64,000 nucleotides of DNA from Larsenimonas salina (lineage in GTDB: Bacteria > Pseudomonadota > Gammaproteobacteria > Pseudomonadales > Halomonadaceae), in assembly GCF_023736155.1 (NCBI RefSeq), contig NZ_JAMLJJ010000001.1, positions 372,001-436,000 on the forward strand, read 5' to 3'. The position numbers were made by a program, and so were the translations under genes. This document shows, piece by piece, positions 19,536 to 28,996 of the stretch (its first letter is position 1; every line of letters starts with the position of its first letter). Under the pieces are notes generated by a model that made no database searches, was not told where the DNA came from, and saw only the letters and a program-made list of their open reading frames with translations.

Positions 19536-21440
19536 ATGCGTTCACGCCGAAGGGCGACACTCAACAACACTCAGGAAGAACTCGGTCTATTCAGGCGTCG
19601 GTCAATCGTCGCCATGGTCGTTGTTCTCATCATGCTGTCCACGCTGGTCGGGCGGCTGGTGTATCTGCAAGTGATCAAGCATGACGTATTTATTACCCGC
19701 TCGGACAGCAACCGCATGCGGGTCGAGCCCCTGCCGCCGAACCGTGGGCTGATCTTTGATCGAAATCACAAGGTGCTGGCGGAAAACCGGCCTACCTATA
19801 ATCTCACGATCGTGCGTGAGCGCGCCGATGATCTCGATCAGACGCTCGACCTTTTGGTCGACATCCTCGGGCTCAGCGACGACAAGATCGACACCTTCAA
19901 GAAGCGCTCGCGCCAACGTCAACGGCCGTATCAGCCGGCACTTCTGATGAGCGATTTGAGCGAGGCTCAGATCGCAAGCCTTGCGGTCAATCGCTACCGT
20001 TTGCCCGGCGTAAGTGTCGAGGCGCAGCTTCTTCGTTACTACCCTGAAAGCGTTGCGATGTCGCATGTGCTGGGGTATGTCGGCCGCATCAGCGAAAGCG
20101 ATCTTGAGCGTCTGGACAGCAGTAACTACGCCGGCACCCACTTTGTCGGCAAGCTCGGCGTCGAGCGTTTTTACGAAGATGAACTTCATGGCAAGGTGGG
20201 GTATCGCACCGTCGAAACCAACGCCCGGGGGCGGGCACTTCGTGAGCTTGACCGCACGCCGCCGGAATCCGGCAAGAACCTCACGCTTACCATCGACAGC
20301 GACCTTCAGGCGTTGGGGTACAAACTTCTAACCGGCAAGCGCGGTGCGATCGTTGCGATCAACCCGCAGACCGGCGGTATTCTCGCGATGGTATCGACGC
20401 CTGGGTATGACACCAATCAGTTTGTGACCGGCATCGGCAGCAAAAGCTATCGGGCGCTCCAGGACGATCTGGATCTGCCGCTCTATAACCGCGCCGTGCG
20501 GGGCCAGTACCCCCCGGCCTCGACCGTCAAGCCCTACATGTCACTGGCAGGGCTCGAAAACGGCGTGATTACGCCTCAGACCACGGTCTATGACCCTGGC
20601 TACTATAAGCTCCCCAACGATTCACGGCGTTATCGCAACTGGCTTAGATGGGGCCATGGTCGTGTGGACATGCGTCGCGCCATTCGCGTGTCCAACGACA
20701 CTTATTTCTATACGGTGGCCCACCGCCTCGGTATTTCCCGCCTATCAGAGTTCATGCACCGCTTCGGTTACGGAGAGGCACACAGCCTTGATGTTTGGGG
20801 CGCCCAAAGCGGCATCATGCCCTCCAAGGAGTGGAAGCGGGGGCGTTTTGGTAAGCCTTGGTACCCCGGCGAAACGCTTTCTGTCGGTATCGGGCAGGGC
20901 TACTGGCTTGCAACGCCGCTTCAAATGGCGACCGCGGCGTCGGTGCTTGCGAACAAGGGCAAGTGGATTCGACCGCATTTGGCCAAGGAGATTGGCGATA
21001 CGCCGGTGACGCCTCCGTTTCCGAAGACGCCCCCAGATATCAAACTCAAGAACAGCAACTGGTGGAATCTGGTCGACCAGGGGCTTGAAGATGTGATTCA
21101 AAGCGGCGAGGGGACAGCGCGATCGCTTCAAAAAGGGCTTCAATACACTATGGCCGGCAAGACCGGAACCGCTCAGGTGTTCACGCTCGGTCAGAACCAG
21201 AAGTACAACGCCTCGGAGCTTCGTGAGCGACTGCGTGATCACGCGCTGTTCATTGCCTTCGCACCGGTTGACAACCCGCAGATCGCGATTGCGTTGATCA
21301 TTGAAAACGGTGGCGGTGATCACCTGGCGGCCCCCATCGGGCGCAAGATGCTGGATGAATGGTTATTGCCGCGGCTCGACAAGGCCGGCAGCGAAACGCC
21401 TCGGCTGGATGAACTGGCTCGTGGGGCCTCCGATCACTAG
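19536..21440 (+). CDS. mrdA: Penicillin-binding protein 2
   Basis: MrdA is the transpeptidase of the rod-shape elongation machinery. The 634-residue class B PBP has a short cytoplasmic tail, one membrane anchor (about 22-44), a pedestal domain starting RMRVEPLPPNRGLIFDRN, and the transpeptidase domain with catalytic Ser-x-x-Lys in PASTVKPY, SxN as SND and KTGTAQ. It lies eight bases before rodA, its glycosyltransferase partner. Confidence 0.98.
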   Translation: MRSRRRATLNNTQEELGLFRRRSIVAMVVVLIMLSTLVGRLVYLQVIKHDVFITRSDSNRMRVEPLPPNRGLIFDRNHKVLAENRPTYNLTIVRERADDLDQTLDLLVDILGLSDDKIDTFKKRSRQRQRPYQPALLMSDLSEAQIASLAVNRYRLPGVSVEAQLLRYYPESVAMSHVLGYVGRISESDLERLDSSNYAGTHFVGKLGVERFYEDELHGKVGYRTVETNARGRALRELDRTPPESGKNLTLTIDSDLQALGYKLLTGKRGAIVAINPQTGGILAMVSTPGYDTNQFVTGIGSKSYRALQDDLDLPLYNRAVRGQYPPASTVKPYMSLAGLENGVITPQTTVYDPGYYKLPNDSRRYRNWLRWGHGRVDMRRAIRVSNDTYFYTVAHRLGISRLSEFMHRFGYGEAHSLDVWGAQSGIMPSKEWKRGRFGKPWYPGETLSVGIGQGYWLATPLQMATAASVLANKGKWIRPHLAKEIGDTPVTPPFPKTPPDIKLKNSNWWNLVDQGLEDVIQSGEGTARSLQKGLQYTMAGKTGTAQVFTLGQNQKYNASELRERLRDHALFIAFAPVDNPQIAIALIIENGGGDHLAAPIGRKMLDEWLLPRLDKAGSETPRLDELARGASDH

Positions 21441-21448
21441 GAGTTGTC

Positions 21449-22567
21449 ATGCAGGAACATACGTCCGCGCGTCGGCGCCGGGTCGCTTTCAACTGGCGGC
21501 GCTGGCGCATCGATCCCTGGCTTTCGCTGTTGCTTTTGGTGCTGGTCGGCAGTGGGCTGGTCGTACTCTATAGTGCCGGGGGTGAGTCTAGGTATCTGGT
21601 TGAAGCCCAGTCGATGCGGTTTCTCGCCGCATTCGCCGTGATGGCCATCGTGGCGCAGTGCCCGCCTCATTTTCTGATGCGCATGGTACCAGTGCTGTAT
21701 CTTTTGATCATCGCGATGCTGGTGGCGGTCGATGTCATTGGCTCACACGCCATGGGCGCCACGCGCTGGCTCGAAATTCCGGGGGTGATCCGATTTCAGC
21801 CCTCCGAGCTCATGAAGATCGTGATGCCGATGATCATCGCTGCGTATCTGTCCAAGCGTGACTTACCGCCGAACTGGACCGACCTTGGTGTGTGTCTGCT
21901 GCTGATGGGGCTTCCGGTGGCGTTGATTGCCAAGCAGCCGGATCTCGGGACGTCGCTTCTGGTGGCGTCATCGGCGATATTCGTGGTGCTTTTGGCAGGG
22001 CTTTCCTGGCGGCTAGTGGGCTTCTTTTTCGTGCTGGCCCTGGCGGCCTTGCCGCTTCTCTGGCTCAACATGCACGGCTATCAGAAACAGCGCGTACTGA
22101 CCTTTTTGAACCCGGAAAGTGACCCACTCGGTGCAGGCTGGAACATCATCCAGTCAAAGACCGCGATCGGCTCGGGGGGGCTTACCGGCAAGGGGTGGAT
22201 GGACGGCACGCAGTCACAGCTTGAATTTCTGCCCGAGCGTCATACCGATTTCATCGTCGCAGTGCTTGGTGAAGAGTTCGGTCTAATGGGTATGCTATTG
22301 CTTTTATTGTGCTATCTGCTGATCATCGCCCGAGGGCTTTATATGGCCAACAAGGGCGCTGATACCTTTGGTCGGTTGTTGGCCGGTAGCTTGATACTTA
22401 CATTTTTTGTCTATGTGTTCGTCAATATCGGGATGGTCAGTGGACTGCTGCCGGTGGTCGGCGTGCCGTTGCCGCTGGTCAGTTATGGGGGCACAGCCAG
22501 CGTGACCTTGATGGCCGGCTTCGGTATCCTGATGAGCATTTATACCCACCGCAAGTCCACGTCGTGA
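21449..22567 (+). CDS. rodA: Peptidoglycan glycosyltransferase RodA
   Basis: RodA is the SEDS-family glycosyltransferase that polymerises lipid II during elongation with PBP2. The 372-residue protein has about ten membrane segments and the family motifs IPGVIRFQPSELMKI, KQPDLGTSLL, FLPERHTDFIVAVLGEEFG (with the catalytic Asp loop) and GVPLPLVSYGGTA. AGGAG precedes the start. Confidence 0.98.
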   Translation: MQEHTSARRRRVAFNWRRWRIDPWLSLLLLVLVGSGLVVLYSAGGESRYLVEAQSMRFLAAFAVMAIVAQCPPHFLMRMVPVLYLLIIAMLVAVDVIGSHAMGATRWLEIPGVIRFQPSELMKIVMPMIIAAYLSKRDLPPNWTDLGVCLLLMGLPVALIAKQPDLGTSLLVASSAIFVVLLAGLSWRLVGFFFVLALAALPLLWLNMHGYQKQRVLTFLNPESDPLGAGWNIIQSKTAIGSGGLTGKGWMDGTQSQLEFLPERHTDFIVAVLGEEFGLMGMLLLLLCYLLIIARGLYMANKGADTFGRLLAGSLILTFFVYVFVNIGMVSGLLPVVGVPLPLVSYGGTASVTLMAGFGILMSIYTHRKSTS

Positions 22568-22583
22568 ATACAGGGAGTGGTGC

Positions 22584-23615
22584 ATGACACTACGGGGTGT
22601 TATCGGAAAGAAGCTGGCGATCGCGTGTGTGCTTGGCGCGCTTGGCACGAATGCATCGCTTGCCACGGCAGCCGGTGAGTTCAATCCGGCCGACAACGCA
22701 GACGTTCGAAAGATGGTCGACGAACTGACTCAACAGGGGTATACCCGCTCGACCCTAAACGCCATCATGGCCAAGGCGAGTCATCAGCAAAGTATCATCA
22801 ATGCGATGAACCGGCCTGCGGAGCGTCATTTACGCTGGGACGAATATCGCAACATCTTCATCCAGCCAAAGCGTGCGCGTCTTGGCGCCGAGTTCATCCG
22901 TACTCACCGCGAGGCGATGGATAAGGCTGAGCGTGAATACGGTGTGCCGCCTGAAATCATTGCGGCGATCATTGGTGTCGAGACCAACTACGGTGGCAAC
23001 AAGGGCTCTTACCGAGTGCTCGATGCGCTGTCGACGCTCGCCTTCGATTACCCCAAGCGCGCCACGTTCTTTCGCAAGGAATTGATTTCCTACCTGCAGA
23101 TCACGCTAGCGCAAGGGTTGGATCCGGCTGAAATGAAAGGCTCCTACGCAGGCGCCATGGGCTATCCCCAGTTCATGCCAAGCAGCTATCAGGCCTATGC
23201 GGTGGACTTCAACGGTGATGGCATCAAGGACCTGTGGGATGAGCCCGAGGACGCCATTGGGAGTGTAGGCAACTATTTTGCCAAGCATCATTGGCGAAAG
23301 GGGGCACCAATCTACGTTGAGGCGAATGGTCCGGCCGACAAGCCCGACAATATCGACTTCAACAACGTGCGAAATGGTGGGCTCAACACTTCGATCCAGG
23401 CACTTGAAAGCGCCGGTGTCACTGCGGCGGGCAACCTGCCAAGCGATGCCAAGGTGCTTCCAATGGCGCTCGATTTCGAAGATGGCCATTACCGGTATGT
23501 GCTCGGCATGCACAACTTCTATGTGATCACTCGGTACAACCACAGCCATATGTATGGCATGGCCGTGGCAACCCTTGCCGAGCAGATCAAGGCAGCTCTG
23601 GCACAGGAGTCCTAG
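22584..23615 (+). CDS. mltB: Lytic murein transglycosylase B
   Basis: MltB cleaves the glycan strand to leave 1,6-anhydroMurNAc ends. The 343-residue protein has an N-terminal signal sequence without a convincing lipobox, then IIGVETNYGGNKGSYRVLDALSTLAFDYP, which contains the catalytic Glu, and GSYAGAMGYPQFMPSSY. It also has a DFNGDGIKDLW calcium-loop-like motif as in the family. It sits between rodA and rlpA in the conserved order. Confidence 0.96.
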   Translation: MTLRGVIGKKLAIACVLGALGTNASLATAAGEFNPADNADVRKMVDELTQQGYTRSTLNAIMAKASHQQSIINAMNRPAERHLRWDEYRNIFIQPKRARLGAEFIRTHREAMDKAEREYGVPPEIIAAIIGVETNYGGNKGSYRVLDALSTLAFDYPKRATFFRKELISYLQITLAQGLDPAEMKGSYAGAMGYPQFMPSSYQAYAVDFNGDGIKDLWDEPEDAIGSVGNYFAKHHWRKGAPIYVEANGPADKPDNIDFNNVRNGGLNTSIQALESAGVTAAGNLPSDAKVLPMALDFEDGHYRYVLGMHNFYVITRYNHSHMYGMAVATLAEQIKAALAQES

Positions 23616-23616
23616 T

Positions 23617-24492
23617 GTGTCGAAGTTGTGCTGGATAGTGGCGTTTGCTGTCGTGCTTTCCGGGTGTGCCGCGACCGGTGGAGGAAGCGGCTCATCCGGC
23701 GGTGGGCGCTACAGTCAAAGCAATGACGGGTATCCAGAGGGGATGCCCGACATGTCTCACATCGTGGATGCGGTACCAAAGGATGAGCCGAGGTCTCGAA
23801 GCGGCAACCGCTCGACGTATTCCGTCTGGGGCAAGACCTACCACGTGCTCGACACCAGCAAAGGGTACGCCGCTACTGGGCTCGCCTCCTTTTATGGTAC
23901 GAAATTTCAGGGCTACGCCACGGCCAGTGGCGAGCTTTACGATATGTACACGATGAGCGCGGCGCACAAGACCCTGCCGCTGCCGACCTATGCACGGGTC
24001 ACCAACCTCGACAATGGCCGAAGCGTCATCGTCAAGGTCAACGACCGCGGCCCGTTTCATGACGACCGCCTGATTGATCTGTCCTACGCCGCAGCTTACC
24101 GCCTTGATATCCTGAAGCAGGGAACGGGTCGTGTGCGGGTCGAGGCCATCGATCCCAAGACCTGGAAACCCCGCCAGGCGCCTGCGCCGACTGAGGCCAT
24201 AAAGACTGTGAATGCGCCTGCTTCATCAGCCCCAACGGCTAGCTCGGGGCAGTCGACCGGGCCAGGGCGCTTCATTCAGGTGGCAGCGCTTGGCGAGCGT
24301 TCGGCGGCTGAGCGGCTCAAAAGCACGCTCGAGGCGCGGGTCGGTCATCCGGTACGCATTATCGCCGCGCCCGGCGCCTACAAGGTTCAGGTCGGTCCAC
24401 TGACGGATCCAATCATGGTGGAGTCGACCAAATCGACACTCAAGCGCGCAGGTTACGATCAAGCGTTTACGGTTACTCCTTCCACCGAATAG
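23617..24492 (+). CDS. rlpA: Septal ring lytic transglycosylase RlpA lipoprotein
   Basis: RlpA is an outer-membrane lipoprotein with a double-psi beta-barrel that, in Pseudomonas, cuts denuded glycan strands at the septum. From the GTG at 23617 (AGGAG upstream, one base past the mltB stop) the 291-residue product starts with a signal ending in LSGC, a clear lipobox. The barrel has GLASFYGTKFQGYATASGE and VNDRGPFHDDRLIDLS, with the catalytic Asp and His. A C-terminal SPOR domain (about 215-290) should bind denuded peptidoglycan. An upstream ATG in the same frame lies within mltB and lacks a lipobox context. Confidence 0.95.
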   Translation: MSKLCWIVAFAVVLSGCAATGGGSGSSGGGRYSQSNDGYPEGMPDMSHIVDAVPKDEPRSRSGNRSTYSVWGKTYHVLDTSKGYAATGLASFYGTKFQGYATASGELYDMYTMSAAHKTLPLPTYARVTNLDNGRSVIVKVNDRGPFHDDRLIDLSYAAAYRLDILKQGTGRVRVEAIDPKTWKPRQAPAPTEAIKTVNAPASSAPTASSGQSTGPGRFIQVAALGERSAAERLKSTLEARVGHPVRIIAAPGAYKVQVGPLTDPIMVESTKSTLKRAGYDQAFTVTPSTE

Positions 24493-24514
24493 CAGGCTAA
24501 ACGAGAGAAGCCCT

Positions 24515-25732
24515 ATGATTTTTTCTGCAACTCCCTTGTCCCTTCTTCGCCGCTGTTCCCTGGCGGTCTCGATGAGCATGGCGCTCGTCGCTGCCGGCCC
24601 GACGCTTGCCGCCGACCCGGCGCCGAAGCCTGGCCCGCAGCCGAACGTGTCGAGTTTCGTGCCGGCCCCGCCCGAGCTCAATGCCAAATCCTGGGTGTTG
24701 ATGGACGCAAAGACGGGCAAGCTTCTGGTGCAGCACGATGCAGACATGCGCCTGCCGCCTGCAAGTCTTACCAAGATGATGACGGCCTACATCTCCGAGT
24801 ACGAGATCGACAGTGGTGGACTGTCGCCGGATGACAAGGTGCGCATCAGTGAAAATGCCTGGCGCACGGGTGGCTCGCGGATGTTCGTCAAGGTCGGCTC
24901 CTATGTGCCGGTCAATGAGCTGATGCAGGGCATCGTGGTGCAGTCGGGCAATGACGCAACGGTTGCCATGGCGGAGCACATTGCCGGCAGCGAGTCGTCC
25001 TTTGCCGACCTCATGAACCAGTTTGCAAGCCGCATGGGGCTAAAGAACACGCATTTCATGAACCCGACCGGGCTCCCGGACGATGAGCACTATTCGAGCG
25101 CCCATGATCTGGCGACCATCGCACGCCATATCGTCGAGGACTTCCCGGACCACTATAAGCTCTATTCCGAGAAGTACTTCACCTGGAATGGCATCCGTCA
25201 GCCCAATCGCAACCTGCTGTTATGGCGTGATTCCCGCGTGGATGGTCTGAAGACCGGCCACACCGAAGCAGCGGGCTTTTGCCTAGTGTCCTCAGGCGTT
25301 GAAAATGGCACACGGCTTATTTCTGTGGTCATGGGCACCAATTCAGAAAACGCCCGTGCCCAGGAATCGCAAAAGCTTTTAAGCTACGGATTCCGTTACT
25401 TCAAATCCCAGAAGGTGTATGACAAAGGCGCCGAGCTTAAGACCGTTCGTGTCTGGGGCGGTAAGAGCAACGAGCTGTCAGCGGGCGTTAATCATGACGT
25501 CTTCATCACGCTCGGCCGTCAAGGCGACACCAACCTGACCGCTCGGATCAATGTCGACCAAGAGCTCAATGCGCCGATCAAGAAAGATCAAAAGATTGGA
25601 ACCGTCGACATTGTCCAAAACGGCAGCGTGATTCATACCGAGCCGCTGGTGGCGCTCGAGGCGATCGACGAGGGCAGCTTCTTCAAGCGCATCTGGGACA
25701 AGGTTGTTCATTTCGTGATGGATCTGTTCTAG
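24515..25732 (+). CDS. dacA: D-alanyl-D-alanine carboxypeptidase (PBP5/6 type)
   Basis: DacA trims the terminal D-Ala from pentapeptide stems. The 405-residue protein has a signal peptide, SxxK as SLTKMM, SGN as VQSGNDA and KTGHT, then the C-terminal beta-rich domain and an amphipathic tail (FFKRIWDKVVHFVMDLF) that anchors it to the outer face of the inner membrane. Confidence 0.97.
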   Translation: MIFSATPLSLLRRCSLAVSMSMALVAAGPTLAADPAPKPGPQPNVSSFVPAPPELNAKSWVLMDAKTGKLLVQHDADMRLPPASLTKMMTAYISEYEIDSGGLSPDDKVRISENAWRTGGSRMFVKVGSYVPVNELMQGIVVQSGNDATVAMAEHIAGSESSFADLMNQFASRMGLKNTHFMNPTGLPDDEHYSSAHDLATIARHIVEDFPDHYKLYSEKYFTWNGIRQPNRNLLLWRDSRVDGLKTGHTEAAGFCLVSSGVENGTRLISVVMGTNSENARAQESQKLLSYGFRYFKSQKVYDKGAELKTVRVWGGKSNELSAGVNHDVFITLGRQGDTNLTARINVDQELNAPIKKDQKIGTVDIVQNGSVIHTEPLVALEAIDEGSFFKRIWDKVVHFVMDLF

Positions 25733-25777
25733 AGCCTAAGCTGTTTTGAGCCACAATGGGCTCATGCGTACGGGCTG

Positions 25778-25813
25778 AAAAGGCGATCCGGCTGACGGAT
25801 CGCCTTTTTTTGC
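25778..25813 (+). terminator. Terminator after dacA
   Basis: A 13-bp perfect stem AAAAGGCGATCCG/CGGATCGCCTTTT around a five-base loop is followed by a T run. It separates dacA from the ybeD-lipB-lipA group. Confidence 0.9.
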
Positions 25814-25853
25814 GTAGAATATCCGGCAATTGTTTTGACATGGAGAACAGGTC

Positions 25854-26129
25854 ATGTCTTCGACCGATAACACGCCGGAGATCGAATATCCACGCGACTA
25901 CGGGCTTCGCGTGGTGGGCGATAATGTGGATCAGCTCGAGCGCGATGTGGTCGCGATTTTAGAGCGCCATTGCCCGAAGAGCTTCGATTCGAGCAACGTT
26001 ACGTCTCAAAAAAGCACCAGCGGGAACTACAAATCCGTTCGAGTGCGTTTTCGGGCCGAAAGCGCCGAGCACGTTTCCGTGGTCTATCAGGCGTTGAGCG
26101 GCCACCAGCTCGTGCGGATGGTGCTTTGA
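25854..26129 (+). CDS. ybeD: YbeD/DUF493 family protein
   Basis: This 91-residue protein belongs to the YbeD family, a small ACT-like alpha/beta fold of uncertain function conserved beside lipB. The N-terminal [15 protein letters not shown] and central [21 protein letters not shown] match the family. AGGTC lies before the ATG. Its stop overlaps the TTG proposed as lipB start. Confidence 0.93.
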   Translation: MSSTDNTPEIEYPRDYGLRVVGDNVDQLERDVVAILERHCPKSFDSSNVTSQKSTSGNYKSVRVRFRAESAEHVSVVYQALSGHQLVRMVL

Positions 26130-26821
26130 CCAAGACCAACCCCATTCGGGTGTTTGAGCTCGGTGTCGTGCCTTATGAAACCGCATGGCGCGCCATGAAG
26201 ACTTTCACCGATGAGCGCACGGAAGACGACCCGGATGAACTCTGGGTCGTCGAGCATCCGCCCGTGTTCACGCAAGGCCAGGCGGGCAAGGCCGAGCACG
26301 TGCTCAAGACGTCCAATATCCCAATCGTTCAGACCGACCGAGGCGGGCAGGTCACCTACCACGGCCCCGGTCAACTGGTGATCTATCCGCTTATCAATCT
26401 GCGCCGGCGCGGGCTTGGCGTGCGCGATATGGTCAGCGCGCTCGAAAACACCATCATTGACAGCTTGTTGGATCATGGACTTAACGCCCATGCTCGACCG
26501 GATGCGCCGGGTGTTTATGTCGAGGCGCGCAAGATTGCCTCGCTTGGCTTGAGAGTGCGAAAGGGGGCCAGCTACCATGGCGTGGCCTACAACGTATCGA
26601 TGGATCTATCGCCGTTTGGGTACATCAACCCCTGCGGATACGCAGGCCTTACGATGACGGATCTTTCCACCGAGCTTGCCACGTGCATGGATCCAGCCCA
26701 TGAGCGCGAGCGCGTTGTTTCACATCTCACACGTCACCTGAATCACGCCGCCTGGTTTAAAGAGTCGGGGTTGCCCGCGTCCCTGACTGACACTTCTTCC
26801 GATGTAGGATCGCTTAAATGA
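26126..26821 (+). CDS. lipB: Octanoyl-[acyl carrier protein]:protein N-octanoyltransferase
   Basis: LipB moves octanoate from acyl-ACP to lipoyl domains through a thioester on a conserved cysteine. The 231-residue protein shows [50 protein letters not shown] and the active-site [13 protein letters not shown] (Cys and Lys pair). The reading frame extends far upstream across ybeD. I chose TTG 26126 because it overlaps the ybeD stop and gives the usual family length, but the start is uncertain. It overlaps lipA by four bases (ATGA). Confidence 0.93.
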   Translation: MTKTNPIRVFELGVVPYETAWRAMKTFTDERTEDDPDELWVVEHPPVFTQGQAGKAEHVLKTSNIPIVQTDRGGQVTYHGPGQLVIYPLINLRRRGLGVRDMVSALENTIIDSLLDHGLNAHARPDAPGVYVEARKIASLGLRVRKGASYHGVAYNVSMDLSPFGYINPCGYAGLTMTDLSTELATCMDPAHERERVVSHLTRHLNHAAWFKESGLPASLTDTSSDVGSLK

Positions 26822-27792
26822 CTGAAACACATGCTTCCTCCCAAAAGCGCCGAGTGGAACGTGGTGTAAAACTGCGCGGCGCAGACAAGGTGTCACGCAT
26901 TCCGGTCAAGGTCATTCCGACCGAAACCCTGCCCAAGAAGCCGGACTGGCTGCGCGTACGCATGCCCGTCTCTCAGGAAGTGACACGCATCAAGGAAACG
27001 CTTCGAAAGCACAAGCTCCATACGGTATGCGAGGAAGCGTCCTGCCCGAACCTGGGCGAGTGCTTCAACGGCGGGACAGCCACGTTCATGATCATGGGCG
27101 ACATCTGCACGCGGCGCTGCCCGTTCTGCGATGTGGCCCACGGTCGCCCCAACGCGCTCAATGAAGATGAGCCGCGCGAGCTTGCCGACGCCATCGCCGA
27201 GATGCGCCTCAAGTATGTCGTGATTACCTCGGTCGACCGTGACGACCTTCGTGACGGCGGCGCTCAGCATTTCAACAACTGCATTCGCGAGATTCGTGCG
27301 TCCAGCCCCAACATCGAGATCGAAGTGCTGGTGCCGGATTTCCGCGGTCGTATGGATGTCGCCATCGATACCATGCGACAAGAGCCGCCCGACGTCTTCA
27401 ACCACAACCTCGAGACCGTGCCGTCGCTTTATCGCAAGGTGCGCCCGGGTGCCGACTATCAGTGGTCGCTGGATCTTCTAAAGCGCTACAAGGAGACGCG
27501 GCCGGAAGTGCTGACCAAATCCGGCCTGATGCTGGGTGTGGGTGAAACGGACGAACAGGTGGTCGAGGTCATGAAAGACCTTCGTGCGCACAACGTCGAC
27601 ATGCTGACCCTTGGCCAGTACATGCAGCCCTCGCGCAACCACCTGCCGGTGGATCGTTGGGTGCATCCGGATACGTTTGACTGGTTCGCCGAAAAAGGGC
27701 GCGAGCTGGGCTTTGTCCACGTGGCCTCCGGGCCGCTGGTTCGCTCGAGCTATCACGCCGACAAACAGGCGCACGGCGAAACAGTGAAGTAA
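26818..27792 (+). CDS. lipA: Lipoyl synthase
   Basis: LipA is a radical SAM enzyme that inserts two sulfurs into the protein-bound octanoyl chain. The 324-residue protein has the auxiliary-cluster cysteines in [12 protein letters not shown] and the radical [11 protein letters not shown]. The C-terminal [12 protein letters not shown] supplies the serine ligand seen in the family. It is translationally coupled to lipB, and a terminator follows at 27820-27843. Confidence 0.99.
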   Translation: MTETHASSQKRRVERGVKLRGADKVSRIPVKVIPTETLPKKPDWLRVRMPVSQEVTRIKETLRKHKLHTVCEEASCPNLGECFNGGTATFMIMGDICTRRCPFCDVAHGRPNALNEDEPRELADAIAEMRLKYVVITSVDRDDLRDGGAQHFNNCIREIRASSPNIEIEVLVPDFRGRMDVAIDTMRQEPPDVFNHNLETVPSLYRKVRPGADYQWSLDLLKRYKETRPEVLTKSGLMLGVGETDEQVVEVMKDLRAHNVDMLTLGQYMQPSRNHLPVDRWVHPDTFDWFAEKGRELGFVHVASGPLVRSSYHADKQAHGETVK

Positions 27793-27819
27793 CTCGTCAC
27801 CTCGACCGTGTATGACAGG

Positions 27820-27843
27820 AACCCGCCGCCATGGCGGGTTTTT
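27820..27843 (+). terminator. Terminator after lipA
   Basis: The stem AACCCGCC/GGCGGGTT with a five-base loop runs into a T stretch 28 bases after the lipA stop. Confidence 0.85.
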
Positions 27844-27958
27844 CATGAGCGCGGCTCATGGCGCGCACGCGCAATTTTCAACGGATACGATTACCGCTCA
27901 TCGAGTCGTTTTCTATAGAATGCCTTCCCTTGACCCACGCTCAAGGAATGCCTGTCCC

Positions 27959-28996
27959 ATGATGCCGCTCCGGCCGTTTTTGAATACCGCCCTGATGATC
28001 TCCGCCCTTTTGCTTGGCGTGGGCGTTCATGGCGCCGAGCGTGAGCACACTCGATACCCGCTGACGATCGATAACTGCGGCCATGAGCAGACCTTTACGG
28101 CACCTCCAAAGCGCATCGTGACGCTTGGGCAGCTTGAGAGCGAGCTGTTGATGGCGCTTGGCGTGGCGGATCGCATCAAAGGCACCTCGGTCTGGCTGGG
28201 GCCGGTGAGTGGAGACCTTCAAGCGGTCAGCGAAACAGTGCCGGTACTTAGTCGCAGTGTGCCGAGCTTCGAATCGGTCACTCAACTGCGCCCGGATCTG
28301 GTAGCCGCTCAATTCACCTACCATCTCGGTCAGCGGGGTGAGGTGGCCACACGCGAGCAGTTCGAGCAGCTCGGAATCGCGACCTGGGTCTCGCCAAGCG
28401 ATTGTCTTGGCAAGCAGATTACCGAGTCGTCCAACAGCGATGGGGCGCGAAAACGCCCGTTTACCATGGCAATGATCCGTGACGAAATAAGCCAGCTTGC
28501 TCGAATACTGGATGTGATTCCGCAAGGGCAGGCGCTGATCGAGCGATTGGATGCCCGTCTTGCCGCGGCTCAACACCTTCGCCCACATACCCACAAGCAC
28601 CCGACGGTCATGTATTGGTTTTCGAGTACGCGCCTTCGGGGCGATGCCTGGGTCGGTGGCAGCTATGGCGCGCCTGAAGCCATTTCCCGGGCGCTGGGTC
28701 TCAAGAACGTGATTGAAAGCGATCAGGAGTGGCCTGCGGTCAGCTGGGAGAGGATCGCCGACCTGAACCCTGACATTATCGTGATTGCCTCGATGGACCG
28801 GCGCAATTTTGCCGCCGATGATGCCGCCAAGAAACGCGCTTTTTTGGAATCGGATCCGGTAGCACGTGAGCTTAGTGCTGTCAGGCACGGGCGTATCATC
28901 ACGGTAGACGCTCAGGGCCTTAACCCGTCGTTGCATGTGCTCGATGCCATGGAGACAATCGCCGAGCACCTCGATACTGCCCGCGTCGCTGAGTGA
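27959..28996 (+). CDS. ABC importer substrate-binding protein, iron/cobalamin type
   Basis: This 345-residue protein has an N-terminal signal sequence and a helical-backbone periplasmic-binding fold: the start of the domain reads IDNCGHEQTFTAPPKRIVTLG, followed by LLMALGVADRIKGTS and, near the C-terminus, LNPDIIVIAS. This architecture is shared by BtuF, FhuD and related siderophore, heme or corrinoid binders. The ligand is not readable. No cobalamin riboswitch was recognised in the 166 bases upstream and no TonB-dependent receptor lies nearby. The ATG at 27959 places the signal peptide at the N-terminus. It overlaps the permease gene. Confidence 0.87.
   Translation: MMPLRPFLNTALMISALLLGVGVHGAEREHTRYPLTIDNCGHEQTFTAPPKRIVTLGQLESELLMALGVADRIKGTSVWLGPVSGDLQAVSETVPVLSRSVPSFESVTQLRPDLVAAQFTYHLGQRGEVATREQFEQLGIATWVSPSDCLGKQITESSNSDGARKRPFTMAMIRDEISQLARILDVIPQGQALIERLDARLAAAQHLRPHTHKHPTVMYWFSSTRLRGDAWVGGSYGAPEAISRALGLKNVIESDQEWPAVSWERIADLNPDIIVIASMDRRNFAADDAAKKRAFLESDPVARELSAVRHGRIITVDAQGLNPSLHVLDAMETIAEHLDTARVAE

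Noticed and set aside
20745-21323. Minus-strand 192-residue frame
   Set aside because: Antisense to mrdA; no domain and no ribosome binding site.
27793-27958. Cobalamin riboswitch upstream of the iron/cobalamin-type importer
   Set aside because: The segment is short, holds the lipA terminator and shows no B12-box-like sequence.
27941-28969. Minus-strand 342-residue frame
   Set aside because: It is antisense to the ABC binding protein and shows no family features.
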